This document shows, piece by piece, positions 1 to 8,428 of a stretch of DNA of 64,000 nucleotides. The stretch's first letter is position 1. The number at the start of each line of letters is the position of its first letter. A program made the translations under genes and the position numbers. The notes beneath the pieces were generated by a model. That model was not told the origin of the DNA. It saw only the letters and a list, made by a program, of their open reading frames with translations, and searched no databases. This DNA is from AC-32 sp963746155 (GTDB lineage Bacteria > Actinomycetota > Thermoleophilia > Gaiellales > Gaiellaceae): the NCBI GenBank assembly GCA_963746155.1, contig CAVVAB010000012.1, positions 806,001-870,000 on the forward strand, given 5' to 3'.

Positions 1-552
1 GCCGACGGCGCGGCGAGGATCGAGGCGGCGGCGGAGGTGGTGACCGTGCGCCCGCCCTTCGGCCTCGCGCACGAGGGCGAGTACGACCGGGTCGAGCTCG
101 GTCCGCTCTTCGAGGCGCTCGCGGAGGACCACCTCGTCGCCGCGTTGCTCGTGCGGCTCGGCGGCTACGCGGTCGGCGTCCTCGACGGCGAGCGACTGGT
201 CGCGTCGAAGGTCGGTACGCGCTTCGTGAAGGGGAAGCACAAGAAGGGCGGCTCGTCGGCGAACCGGTTCCGTCGGCGGCGCGAGGAGCAGGCCCGTGTC
301 CTCGTCGGGGTCGCGGCCGAGACGGCGCTTCGCGTGCTCGATCCGTGGCGCGTGCGAGTGGAGCACGTGGCCCTCGGCGGCGACAGGCGCGCGATCGACG
401 AGGTGCTGGCGGCGGACGCCCGGCTCGACTGGCTCCGCGAGCGGGCGCTGCAGCGGTTCTTCACCGTCCCCGACCCGCGCCTCCGCGAGCTGGAGCGCCT
501 GCCCTACGAGCTCTACGCGGTCGAGCTGACCGTCACCGAGAGAAGCGGCTAG
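1..552 (+). CDS. acVLRF1-type peptidyl-tRNA hydrolase/release-factor-like protein (5' partial)
   Basis: The frame is open from the first base, so the start lies upstream; 183 codons are visible. It resembles the actinobacterial VLRF1 proteins, relatives of Vms1/Ankzf1 and eRF1, which are thought to release nascent chains from tRNA on stalled ribosomes. Supporting segments are LLVRLGGYAVGVLDGERL (about codons 50-67) and KHKKGGSSANRFRRRREEQ (about codons 79-97), which corresponds to the catalytic loop of this superfamily. At the place where eRF1 relatives carry GGQ or GxxQ the sequence reads GGSSAN, so the usual glutamine is not seen. The rest is a mixed alpha/beta fold with a basic helix after the loop. 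The family call is fairly sure; catalytic activity is not. Confidence 0.8.
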   Translation, partial: ADGAARIEAAAEVVTVRPPFGLAHEGEYDRVELGPLFEALAEDHLVAALLVRLGGYAVGVLDGERLVASKVGTRFVKGKHKKGGSSANRFRRRREEQARVLVGVAAETALRVLDPWRVRVEHVALGGDRRAIDEVLAADARLDWLRERALQRFFTVPDPRLRELERLPYELYAVELTVTERSG

Positions 553-617
553 GCGACCCGTCTCGCCGGAATCCGGGTTCACCTAGACTGGCCGTGACCG
601 CTACCGAAGGGAGAGAG

Positions 618-1091
618 ATGGCTGTCCAGCCGATACCCGACGGGTACCACACGATCACGCCGTACCTCGCCGTCGAGGACACGGCCAAGGCGATCGACTT
701 CTACACGAAGGCCCTCGGCGCCGAAGAAGTCATGCGGATGCCCGGGCCCGACGGCAAGATCGCGCACGCGGAGATCAAGATCGGCGATTCGATCCTGATG
801 CTCTCCGATCCGTTCGAGCAGTCGAGCGTCCGCCCGCCCGCCGAGCGCGGCGGCCCGACCGCGTCGCTCTTCCTCTACGTCGACGACGTGGACGCGACCT
901 TCGAGCAGGCGATCGAGGCCGGCGCGACCGAGACGATGGCCCTCGAAGACATGTTCTGGGGCGACCGCTTCGGAACCGTCACCGACCCGTTCGGGCACGT
1001 CTGGTCGATGGCGACCCACAAGGAGGACCTGACCGAAGAGGAGATGGCAGAGCGCAGCAAGGCTGCGATGGCCGAGATGGGAGCCTCGTAG
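618..1091 (+). CDS. VOC (glyoxalase/PhnB-like) family protein
   Basis: 157 residues, start ATG after a good GGGAGAG ribosome site. The fold repeat is visible: ITPYLAVEDTAKAIDFYTKALG near the N-terminus pairs with SLFLYVDDVDATFEQAIEAGA in the second half, followed by DRFGTVTDPFGHVWSMATH, the typical closing strand of PhnB-like vicinal oxygen chelate proteins. This subgroup includes enzymes of unknown substrate and non-catalytic members. The last 30 residues are a charged helix (EEEMAERSKAAMAEMG). The next gene, a methyltransferase, starts at the stop codon. Substrate cannot be predicted. Confidence 0.85.
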   Translation: MAVQPIPDGYHTITPYLAVEDTAKAIDFYTKALGAEEVMRMPGPDGKIAHAEIKIGDSILMLSDPFEQSSVRPPAERGGPTASLFLYVDDVDATFEQAIEAGATETMALEDMFWGDRFGTVTDPFGHVWSMATHKEDLTEEEMAERSKAAMAEMGAS

Positions 1092-1873
1092 CGGTCAGCG
1101 CCTTCGAGGCGTCTCTCGAGCTCAGGACTGCGGCGGACCACGCCGACTTTCTCTTTCCGCAGCTGAGCGAGGAGTTCCTCGTCCTGGATGTCGGGTGCGG
1201 GGAGGGAACGATCACGCTCGGCCTGGCGGGAGCCGTCGGTCACGTCGTCGGTGTCGATCGGGACGACGAGGAGTTCGCCGACGCCCGGCGCTACGCCGCC
1301 GAGCAAGGCATCGAGAACGTCGAGTTCCTCGTTGGCAACGTGTACGGCCTGGACTTTCCCGACGATCATTTCGACGCCTGTCTCTGTCACTCGATGCTCG
1401 AGATGCTCGAAGACCCGCTCGCTGGCCTCGTCGAGATCAAACGGACCCTCAAGCCGGGCGGCGTTCTCGGTGTCGCCTGCGTCGAGTACGGCGGCCTGGT
1501 CCTGGCCGGTCCCGACGACGAGCTTCTGCGGCGGTTCTACACGATCCGCGAGCAGGTGTGGCTGCTCGAGAACGCCGCCGATCCCTATCGCGGCCGCCGG
1601 CTCCGCGGCCTGCTCGGGGGCGCCGGCTTCGATCGGGTCACCGCCACGTCCAAGTTCGCCTGCCACGGCACCGGCGAGGCCGTGGAGGCGTTCGGTCGAG
1701 AGCGGGCCAAGGACTGCGGTGACACGTGGTATGCGCGCTCGGCGAGGAAGCATGGACTCGCAACAGCAAGCGACCTCGACGCAATGAGGCGCGCGTGGCT
1801 CGAATGGTCGAAGTCGTCGGATGCGTACCTGGCGTTCGCCTGGTGTCGCGCGTTGGGATGGAAACCGGGCTAG
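1091..1873 (+). CDS. Class I SAM-dependent methyltransferase, start codon not found
   Basis: The frame encodes a complete small-molecule-type SAM methyltransferase: motif I is VLDVGCGEGTITLGLA about 30 residues in, an acidic motif II VVGVDRDDEE, and later LKPGGVLGVACVEYGG. The domain begins almost exactly at the stop of the VOC gene (FEASLELRTAADHADFLFPQL), but no ATG, GTG or TTG exists in frame near it; the first GTG is at 1340, inside the SAM domain, and would remove motif I. The 5' coordinate given is the start of recognisable homology. A base error or an unusual start is likely. Substrate unknown. Confidence 0.7.
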   Translation, partial: AVSAFEASLELRTAADHADFLFPQLSEEFLVLDVGCGEGTITLGLAGAVGHVVGVDRDDEEFADARRYAAEQGIENVEFLVGNVYGLDFPDDHFDACLCHSMLEMLEDPLAGLVEIKRTLKPGGVLGVACVEYGGLVLAGPDDELLRRFYTIREQVWLLENAADPYRGRRLRGLLGGAGFDRVTATSKFACHGTGEAVEAFGRERAKDCGDTWYARSARKHGLATASDLDAMRRAWLEWSKSSDAYLAFAWCRALGWKPG

Positions 1874-1942
1874 GCGGCGGCAAGCCCTCCCATTTCACAG
1901 ATTCGGCACACGGCTCGGATCCACGCTTGCTTCCATGGAGGC

Positions 1943-2188
1943 ATGAAGCCGACCGTGCGACAGGTCTACGCACTCGCTGCCGTTCTGTGCGAGCGGGCCG
2001 GTGAGGAGTTCCCGGAGACGCGTGAGGCGGCGAGCGCGCTGATCGAGCGGCTGCGGGTCGAGAGCGGGCACCCAGCTCCGCGGCTCGAGGACGTCCCTCG
2101 ACGGTCTCGGCGAGGGCGGCGACGAGGCGATCGAGCCGAGCGAACGGCGGGTCGGGTGGCGGCCGAGCTCGCCCGGGAGATGAGGTGA
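1943..2188 (+). CDS. Small hypothetical protein, probable frameshift near its end
   Basis: ATG preceded by GGAGG at good spacing. The first 50 residues (MKPTVRQVYALAAVLCERAG, then EEFPETREAASALIERLR) look like a genuine small helical domain. After residue 50 the frame becomes an arginine-rich, out-of-frame-looking tail. Removing one C from the CCC at 2095-2097 gives a more plausible acidic continuation (EDVLDGLGEGGDEAIEP) that would stop at 2183. I do not recognise the family; there is a weak resemblance to small DUF3072-like proteins. Confidence 0.45.
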   Translation: MKPTVRQVYALAAVLCERAGEEFPETREAASALIERLRVESGHPAPRLEDVPRRSRRGRRRGDRAERTAGRVAAELAREMR

Positions 2189-2256
2189 TAGCCAGGCGGA
2201 GGACGCGCGACAACTGATGGTCCGGGCGGCGCGTCGAGTCCGACAGGAGGCGGTTC

Positions 2257-2262
2257 TACACT
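2257..2262 (+). promoter_or_regulatory. -10 element of dnaE, leaderless arrangement
   Basis: TACACT lies 9 bases before the GTG start of dnaE, and no ribosome-binding site fits between them. Transcription starting 6-8 bases after this box would begin at or next to the start codon. A weak -35 (TCGAGT) is at 2234-2239. Confidence 0.5.
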
Positions 2263-2271
2263 AGGCCTCCC

Positions 2272-5200
2272 GTGGCAGAGGCCGGCTTCGTCCATCTTCA
2301 CGTTCACTCCGAGTACTCCATCCTCGATGGGGCCTGCCGGATCCCGGCTCTGGCGGCTCGCGCGGCGGAGCTCGAGATGCCGGCGGTGGCGCTCACGGAC
2401 CACGGCTCGCTCGCCGGCGCGGTCGAGCTCGTCAAGGAGACGGGCAAGCAGGGCGTCAAGCCACTGATCGGCTGCGAGGTGTACGTGGCGGACGACCGGC
2501 ACGCCCAGAAAAAGGGCTACGCGCACCTGACGCTCCTCGCCGAGGACAACACCGGCTACGCGAACCTGATCAAGCTCGCCTCCGCGGGCTACCTCGAGGG
2601 CTACTACTACAAGCCGCGGGTCGACTGGGAGCTGCTCGAGCAGCACGCGGGCGGACTGGTCGCGCTCTCCGGGTGCCTCTCGGGCCGCGTCTGCAAGGCG
2701 CTCGAAGAGAACCGCCCCGGCGACGCGCGGGCGGAGCTCGACAGGCTCGCCCAGATCTTCGGGCGCGACTCGACCTACGTCGAGATCCAGAACGCGGGCA
2801 TCGACGTCCAGGCACGGATCAACCCGCCCCTCACTGCGCTGGCGGAAGAGGCCGGCCTGCCGCTGGTCGCGACCGGAGACGTCCACTACCTCCGGCACGA
2901 GGACGCGAAGGCGCACGAGGCTCTCCTCTGCATCCAGTCGGGCGACTCGCTCAAGAACCCGAACCACTGGCGCTTCGACACCGACCAGTTCTTCTTCAAG
3001 TCGGCGGCCGAGATGGCGCTCGACTTCCCGGGGCTCGACGCCGCGATGGCGCGGACGCTCGAGATCGCCGAGCGCTGCAACGTCGAGCTCGAGCTCGGGA
3101 AGATCCTCCTGCCCAGCTTCCCGGTCCCGGAGGGGCGGGACGCGTTCGAGTTCCTGGTCGAGCTCTGCGAGAAAGGCCTGCAGAAGCGCTACGACCAGGT
3201 GACGTCCGAGTTGCAGGAGCGGTTGCGGTTCGAGCTCAAGACGATCAAGGAGATGGGCTTCGCCGACTACTTCCTGATCGTCTGGGACTTCATCGCCTTC
3301 GCGAAGCGCAACGGCATCTCGGTCGGGCCGGGGCGCGGCTCCGCGGCGGGAAGCCTCGCCGCGTACTGCCTCGAGATCACCGACGTCGACCCGATCCGCT
3401 ACGGGCTGCTCTTCGAGCGGATGCTCAACCCCGGTCGCAAGTCGATGCCCGACATGGACATCGACTTCGCCGTCGCCGGCCGCGACCGGGTGATCAACTA
3501 CGTCGCCGAGAAGTACGGGCGCGACCGCGTCGCCCAGATCATCACCTTCGGGACGATGATGGCCCGCGCTGCCGTCCGCGACTCGGGGCGCGTGCTCGAG
3601 ATCCCGTACGGGACCGTCGACAAGATCGCGAAGCTGATCCCCGAGGGGCCGAAGGTCTACCTCGACGAGTGCCTCAAGCCCGGGACCGAGCTCAAGACGG
3701 CCTACGACTCCGACCCGCTCGTCCGCGAGATCGTCGACCTGGCGAAGCCGCTCGAAGGACTCGTCCGCCAGGACTCGATTCACGCGGCCGGCGTCGTGAT
3801 CTCGGACCGGCCGCTGACCGACGTCGTCCCGCTCCAGCAGAAGGGCGCCGACCAGGAGGTGGTCACGCAGTTCGCGATGAACGACGTCGAGGCGCTCGGG
3901 TTGCTGAAGATCGACTTCCTCGGCCTTCGCAACCTCGACGTGATCGACAAGGCGGTCGAGCTCGTCGGCGGCGTCGATATCGCCACGATTCCGCTCGACG
4001 ACCCGGCGACCTACAAGATGCTGCAGCGCGGCGAAGCCACCGGGGTCTTCCAGTTCGAGTCGTCGGGCATGCGCGAGGCGCTGCGCCAGGTGAAGCCGAC
4101 CGAGTTCGAGGACCTGATCGCCCTCGTGGCGCTCTACCGGCCGGGGCCGATGTCGTACATCCCCGTCTACGCGCGGCGGAAGGCGGGGCAGGAGGCGGTC
4201 ACGTTCCCGGACGAGCGCCTCGAGCCGATCACCGGCCTCACCTACGGCATCTGCATCTACCAGGAGCAGTACATGGAGATCGCCAAGCAGCTCGCCGGCT
4301 TCACGCCCGCCGAGGCCGACGATCTCCGCAAGGCGATCGGCAAGAAGATCCACGAGCTGATGGCGTCTCTGAAGGACAAGTTCCTGGAAGGGTGCGCGGC
4401 GAACTCGGTCACGCCCGCGGTCGCGAACCAGCTCTGGAAGGACATGGAGCAGGCGCAGGATTACTCGTTCAACAAGTCGCACGCCGCCTGCTACGCGCTC
4501 ATCGCCTATCGCACCGCGTGGCTGCGGGCCCACCACCCGAAGGAGTACATGGCGGCGCTCATCTCCTCGGTGATGAACACCAAGGACCGCGTGCCGTTCT
4601 ACGTGAACGCGTGCCGCGAGATCGAGATCGAGGTGCTGCCGCCGGAGGTGAACTCGTCCAAGTGCGACTTCGCCGTCGTCGAGGGGCGGATCCGGTTCGG
4701 CCTGAACGCGGTCAAGAACGTCGGCGACTCGGCGGCGCGGGCAATCGTCAGCGCTCGCGAGGAGGGCGGCCCGTTCGCGTCGCTCTGGGACTTCACCGAG
4801 CGCGTCGACCCACAGGTCGTGAACAAGCGCGCGCTCGAGTCGCTGGTCAAGTGCGGCGCGCTCGACTCGACGGGTGCCTCACGGCGCGGGATGCTCGAAG
4901 CGCTGGAGCACGCGCTCTCGCACGGGCAGCGCGCCTCGGACGAGCGGCTGCGCGGGCAGAGCTCGCTCTTCGCCGAGGTCGAGGAGAAGCTCGAGCCCCC
5001 GCCGATCGGCTCCGAGGAATTCGAGAAGAACGAGCTCCTGCGGCTCGAGAAGGAGACGCTCGGCCTCTACGTCTCGGAGCATCCGCTCGAGGCGATCCGC
5101 GCGCAGCTCAGGCGCAAGACCGACGCGTCGCTCGCCGAGCTCGACCGCCGCCGAGACGGCGAGGTCGTGACCGTGGCCGGGATCGTCTCGGCGCTCAAGC

Positions 5201-5643
5201 CGCTGACCACGAAGAAGGGCGAGCCGATGGTCTTCATGCGGCTCGACGACGTGCTCGGGAGCACCGAGGTGGTCGTCTTCAACTCCGTCTACGCAGCCGC
5301 GCGCGAGCTCCTGATCACGGATGCCGTGCTCGTCGTCAAGGCGCGCATCGACCACAAGGAGGGGGAGACGAAGCTGATCGCGATGGAGGTCTCGTCGTTC
5401 GAGGCGACGCCTGAGCGCCGCGAGGTGCGCCTGAAGCTCGACGCGCGCGCGACGCGCGCCGGGATCATCCGCGAGCTCGCCGCGGTCGTTCGCGACTTCC
5501 CGGGCGAGGCCCCGGTTGTCGTCGACCTCGTCACCTCCGACGGCCCGCGCACGTTCCAGCTGGGGTCGAAGTTCCGCGTGAAGCCGGAGCCCGACTTCTT
5601 CGCCGAGGTGAAGGCGCTCCTCGGCGAGGCTGCGGTCGCCTAG
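2272..5643 (+). CDS. dnaE: DNA polymerase III subunit alpha
   Basis: 1123 residues, close to the usual 1150-1200, with all domains in order. The PHP domain opens with FVHLHVHSEYS (His10, His12), and its metal-binding residues look retained, so PHP-type proofreading is possible. The catalytic palm carries PDMDIDF (residues 393-399) and the third aspartate in LLKIDFLGLRNL (Asp548). Thumb, fingers and helix-hairpin-helix regions follow. A C-terminal OB fold is seen around residue 965 (VVTVAGIVSALKPLTTKKG). It is the replicative polymerase of the chromosome. The GTG start gives MAEAGFVHLHVHS, the expected N-terminus. The stop codon overlaps that of the convergent downstream gene in a shared CTAG. 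Confidence 0.97.
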   Translation: MAEAGFVHLHVHSEYSILDGACRIPALAARAAELEMPAVALTDHGSLAGAVELVKETGKQGVKPLIGCEVYVADDRHAQKKGYAHLTLLAEDNTGYANLIKLASAGYLEGYYYKPRVDWELLEQHAGGLVALSGCLSGRVCKALEENRPGDARAELDRLAQIFGRDSTYVEIQNAGIDVQARINPPLTALAEEAGLPLVATGDVHYLRHEDAKAHEALLCIQSGDSLKNPNHWRFDTDQFFFKSAAEMALDFPGLDAAMARTLEIAERCNVELELGKILLPSFPVPEGRDAFEFLVELCEKGLQKRYDQVTSELQERLRFELKTIKEMGFADYFLIVWDFIAFAKRNGISVGPGRGSAAGSLAAYCLEITDVDPIRYGLLFERMLNPGRKSMPDMDIDFAVAGRDRVINYVAEKYGRDRVAQIITFGTMMARAAVRDSGRVLEIPYGTVDKIAKLIPEGPKVYLDECLKPGTELKTAYDSDPLVREIVDLAKPLEGLVRQDSIHAAGVVISDRPLTDVVPLQQKGADQEVVTQFAMNDVEALGLLKIDFLGLRNLDVIDKAVELVGGVDIATIPLDDPATYKMLQRGEATGVFQFESSGMREALRQVKPTEFEDLIALVALYRPGPMSYIPVYARRKAGQEAVTFPDERLEPITGLTYGICIYQEQYMEIAKQLAGFTPAEADDLRKAIGKKIHELMASLKDKFLEGCAANSVTPAVANQLWKDMEQAQDYSFNKSHAACYALIAYRTAWLRAHHPKEYMAALISSVMNTKDRVPFYVNACREIEIEVLPPEVNSSKCDFAVVEGRIRFGLNAVKNVGDSAARAIVSAREEGGPFASLWDFTERVDPQVVNKRALESLVKCGALDSTGASRRGMLEALEHALSHGQRASDERLRGQSSLFAEVEEKLEPPPIGSEEFEKNELLRLEKETLGLYVSEHPLEAIRAQLRRKTDASLAELDRRRDGEVVTVAGIVSALKPLTTKKGEPMVFMRLDDVLGSTEVVVFNSVYAAARELLITDAVLVVKARIDHKEGETKLIAMEVSSFEATPERREVRLKLDARATRAGIIRELAAVVRDFPGEAPVVVDLVTSDGPRTFQLGSKFRVKPEPDFFAEVKALLGEAAVA

Positions 5644-6237
5644 CCCAGCTTTCGGAACCTGCGTCTCGCGACGAACGCTGCGCCTCCGGCCAGCAGCACG
5701 GCAAGAGGCGCTCCGATGCCGAGCATCACGGCGGTGTCGTTTCCGCCCGCGGGCGTCGGTGTGGGCGCCGCCGAGAGACGCGGCGCGGTGCGGGGGAGCC
5801 CGTGGCGAACGAGCAGAGCCTCGAGCGCGGGATCAGCCCGATACCAGCCGCCGCGGCTCCGGTCGCCGAAGATCGGCTGGCCCGCCTTCATGTGGGTGAC
5901 CGGGCCGCCGCGCGCGTACGGGTAGAGCTCCTGGACGATCCGGTGTTTCGTGCCCTCACCATCCGGCACGACGTAGTGAATCGTGTACTTCGGGCCGAGG
6001 TTTCCGGACGGCCTTGCGTGGAGCATCGGATCGGGGATCTGCCCGAACACGGCCGGGAAGAAGCCGGTGTACTGCGTGAGGTACCCGAGCGTGGTGCCCC
6101 CGCTCTCGCCGTTCCCGGTGATTGACAGCGCCTTGCCCAGACCCGGGCCCGTGATCGTGGCGCCGGTCGGGCCTTTGGCGAGCGCGGCCGGCGCGAGCAC
6201 GGCTGCAGCGAGCGAGGACGAACACGAGGCGCTTCAT
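5640..6237 (-). CDS. Exported protein with C-terminal membrane anchor, frameshifted in the signal peptide
   Basis: About 198 residues once a frameshift is corrected. The ATG at 6237 follows AAGGAGCTCGC and starts MKRLVFVLA; one extra base in the repeated CGCT at about 6209-6216 breaks the frame, and the next frame continues VLAPAALAKGPTGATITGPG, which completes a signal peptide. The mature part is Gly/Pro rich without a recognised domain. The C-terminus has a single hydrophobic segment (AVMLGIGAPLAVLLAGGAAF) followed by ARRRFRKLG, a typical membrane anchor with positive-inside tail. It is probably a cell-envelope protein of unknown role. Confidence 0.65.
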
Positions 6238-6307
6238 TGCGAGCTCCTTTCGCAGGGTTGCCGTCTCTACACCGTGGAACACGCCCGGGTTCCGTCACAC
6301 TCGGGCG

Positions 6308-6691
6308 GTGCGCGTCTACGAGACCGTGCTGTACGCCGACGACGTGGTTGCGGCCGCCGCGTTCTACGCCGACGCTCTCGGCCTCCGGGAGCTGCGCGAG
6401 CCGAACGAGCTGAGCGCGGTCTTCCGCCTTGACGACGGCGGTGTCCTTCTGATCTTCGACCCGGCCCGTTCCGAGGTCCCGGACCGGCTGGTTCCGTCGC
6501 ACGGGGCCCGCGGGCCGGGCCACATCGCGCTCTCGGTTCCCGACCTCGACGCGTTCGCCAACCGCCTGGGTGAGCAGGGCATCGAGATCGAACACGAGCA
6601 CTCATGGGAGCCGGGCGGGCGCTCGTTCTACGTCCGCGATCCGGCCGGCAACTCGGTCGAGCTCGTCGAGGGCGAGGTCTGGCCGCCGTAA
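6308..6691 (+). CDS. VOC (glyoxalase/bleomycin-resistance) family protein
   Basis: 127 residues from a GTG. Two paired beta-alpha-beta-beta-beta modules are visible: VYETVLYADDVVAAAAFYAD and later GHIALSVPDLDAFANRLGEQ, with DPAGNSVELVEGEVWPP at the end. Candidate metal ligands are Glu5, His near GHIAL and Glu in NSVELVE, as in glyoxalase I-type enzymes. The substrate is not predictable. It stands alone between a convergent exported protein and the downstream sigma factor gene. Confidence 0.85.
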   Translation: MRVYETVLYADDVVAAAAFYADALGLRELREPNELSAVFRLDDGGVLLIFDPARSEVPDRLVPSHGARGPGHIALSVPDLDAFANRLGEQGIEIEHEHSWEPGGRSFYVRDPAGNSVELVEGEVWPP

Positions 6692-6734
6692 CTCGGGGAA
6701 CCTGTCCGCGGCTACAGGTGTAGAAGCTGCGGTG

Positions 6735-7292
6735 GTGGACCGGCCACTGGATGAATCGGAGCTCGTCGAGCGAGCGCGGCGCGGCGACCTCCGCGCCTGG
6801 GAGTCGATCGTGCGCATGCACCAGGGGATCGCCTTTCGAACCGCCTACCTGCTGAGCGGGAGCGCGGCGGACGCCGAGGAGGCCGCGCAGGACGGGTTCG
6901 TGAAGGCCTTTCGTGCGCTCGGCCGCTTCCGCCGCGGAGCGCCGCTGCGGCCGTGGCTGCTCCGGATCGTCGCCAACGAGGCTCGCAACCGCCGCCGCTC
7001 GGCCGCGCGCCGCGAGCGCCTGGCGCTGCGCGCGGCCGCCGAGGACCGCCCGGGGGACGCGGTCCCGTCCCCCGAGGCGGCTCTGCTCGCGGGGGAGCAG
7101 CGGGAGCGGTTGCTCGCCGCGGTCGAACGGCTCGCGGACGACCAGCGCGACACCGTCACGTGCCGCTACTTCCTCGAGCTCTCCGAGGAGGAGACGGCCG
7201 CCGTGCTCGGCGTTCGCCGCGGCACGGTCAAGTCGCGGCTCGCGCGCGGGCTCGAGCGGCTGCGACGCGAGCTGGGGGAGGAGCGCCTGTGA
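6735..7292 (+). CDS. ECF-type RNA polymerase sigma factor
   Basis: 185 residues, the usual ECF size. Region 2 is clear (DLRAWESIVRMHQGIAFRTA, then DAEEAAQDGFVKAFRALGRF) and so is region 4 (TCRYFLELSEEETAAVLGVR followed by GTVKSRLARGLERLRREL). Two adjacent GTG codons (6732, 6735) could start the protein; the second is chosen. The next gene overlaps by GTGA and encodes a protein with one membrane segment, the usual place of an anti-sigma partner. Target genes are unknown. No clear autoregulated promoter was recognised. Confidence 0.9.
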   Translation: MDRPLDESELVERARRGDLRAWESIVRMHQGIAFRTAYLLSGSAADAEEAAQDGFVKAFRALGRFRRGAPLRPWLLRIVANEARNRRRSAARRERLALRAAAEDRPGDAVPSPEAALLAGEQRERLLAAVERLADDQRDTVTCRYFLELSEEETAAVLGVRRGTVKSRLARGLERLRRELGEERL

Positions 7293-7994
7293 ACGGGCTC
7301 GAGCAGCGGCTGGTCGCGCTCGGGCGGGAGCTCGACGTCCCGGCCGACGCCCGACCTCGCTCCGGCGGTCGTCGAGCGGCTCGAGGGGAGCCGGCCGTTC
7401 CCGCTGCGCAGGGCCGCCGCGCTCGCCTTCGCCCTGCTCGCCGCGGCGTCCGTCGTCGCCTTCGCCGTGCCGGACTCGAGATCGGCCATCCTGCGCTGGT
7501 TCCACCTCGGCGGCGCGAGCGTGGAGCGGGTCGAGACGCTTCCGCCGGCGGTCGAGCGCGCGCAGGCGGGCGGCCTCGGACGGAAGCTCACGCGCGAGCA
7601 GGCCGAGAGCGCGGTCGGCTTCCGGCTGGCGCTGCCGCCGCTGCAGGGAACGCCGCCCGTCTACGTGCTCGACGACTCGCTCGCGACGGTGGTCCTCCGA
7701 GGCTACGGCCACCCGCTCCTGCTGTCGCAGTTCAGCTCGTCGCGCGAGGACCTGCTGAAGAAGCTGGCCGCCGGCAAGACGACGATCGAGTCGGTGACCG
7801 TGAACGGCCGTCCCGGCCTCTGGCTCGAGGGCGGCCCGCACACGCTGACCTACCTCGGGCGCGACCTCGGCTTCCGCGAGCGAACGGTCCTCATCCACGG
7901 GAACGTCCTGCTCTGGCTGCGGGACGGGATCACGATGCGGCTGGAGGGAAGGCTGACGCGCGCGCAGGCGCTCTCGATCGCCCGCAGCATCTGA
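7289..7994 (+). CDS. Single-pass membrane protein next to ECF sigma factor, frameshifted
   Basis: The GTG overlaps the sigma factor stop codon. About 235 residues after correction. The N-terminal 20 residues (MNGLEQRLVALGRELDVPA) are in one frame, and an extra base at about 7344 moves to the frame that continues TPDLAPAVVERLEGSRPFPL, a membrane segment (AAALAFALLAAASVVAFAV) and an external domain of about 165 residues. Position and topology fit an anti-sigma factor or a sigma-regulated sensor, but no zinc anti-sigma motif (HxxxCxxC) is seen, so the role is inferred from neighbourhood only. Confidence 0.65.
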
Positions 7995-8051
7995 CAATCC
8001 CCCAGGCGGGGGAGAACCGACCGAGCCGTTCGCCCGAATAACAAACGTACG

Positions 8052-8255
8052 ATGACTGCTGCGGAGCTTCGAGTCGTCAACGACACCGAGATGGAGCGTG
8101 TCGAGCACTGGCGCGCGGAGGAGCTGATTCGCGGGGGCTACAGCCCGACCGACGCAGTCGCGCTCGCCGCGCGGCACGACATCGACCTCCACCACGCGAT
8201 CGAGCTGATCTCGCAGGGCTGCCCCTACGAGCTGGCGATCGAGATCCTGATCTAG
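8052..8255 (+). CDS. Small conserved-looking hypothetical protein
   Basis: 67 residues, ATG start, acidic and helical (MTAAELRVVNDTEMERVEHW at the start, HDIDLHHAIELISQGCPYEL near the end). The amphipathic helices and lack of a membrane segment suggest a small cytosolic helical protein. I do not recognise it. It is followed directly by a tandem pair of hairpin repeats, so it is probably a single-gene transcript. Confidence 0.6.
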   Translation: MTAAELRVVNDTEMERVEHWRAEELIRGGYSPTDAVALAARHDIDLHHAIELISQGCPYELAIEILI

Positions 8256-8266
8256 GACGGCGTCGT

Positions 8267-8390
8267 AGGACGGCCCCGCCGGCAAAGCCGGCACGGCCTC
8301 TATGGTCGGCGTCGCAAGCGACGCAGGACGGCCCCGCCGGCAAAGCCGGCACGGCCTCTATGGTCGGCGTCGCAAGCGACGCCTTCGGAC
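8267..8390 (+). repeat. Tandem pair of a 58-bp interspersed hairpin repeat
   Basis: Two exact 58-base units, 8267-8324 and 8325-8382. Each holds two inverted repeats: GCCGGCAAAGCCGGC and GGCGTCGCAAGCGACGC(C). Related single copies lie at 30378-30437, 46550-46610 and 52303-52369 and, in the other orientation, at 20751-20826. All sit at the 3' end of a gene. This suggests a REP-like element, possibly acting as a terminator or mRNA 3' end. Confidence 0.85.
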
Positions 8391-8428
8391 GCAGGCGTTT
8401 CGGGCCACGGGCAGAATGTCCGCCCGTG

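Noticed and set aside
1966..4536. 856-codon minus-strand open frame opposite dnaE
   Set aside because: Shadow frame produced by GC-rich codon bias; Arg/Leu/Val/Asp-rich, no domain, fully inside dnaE.
2673..5414. 913-codon plus-strand frame inside dnaE
   Set aside because: Arg/Pro/Gly-rich out-of-frame shadow of dnaE.
8267..8382. Short tandem repeat as a CRISPR array
   Set aside because: Only two units directly joined, no spacers, and no cas genes in the window.
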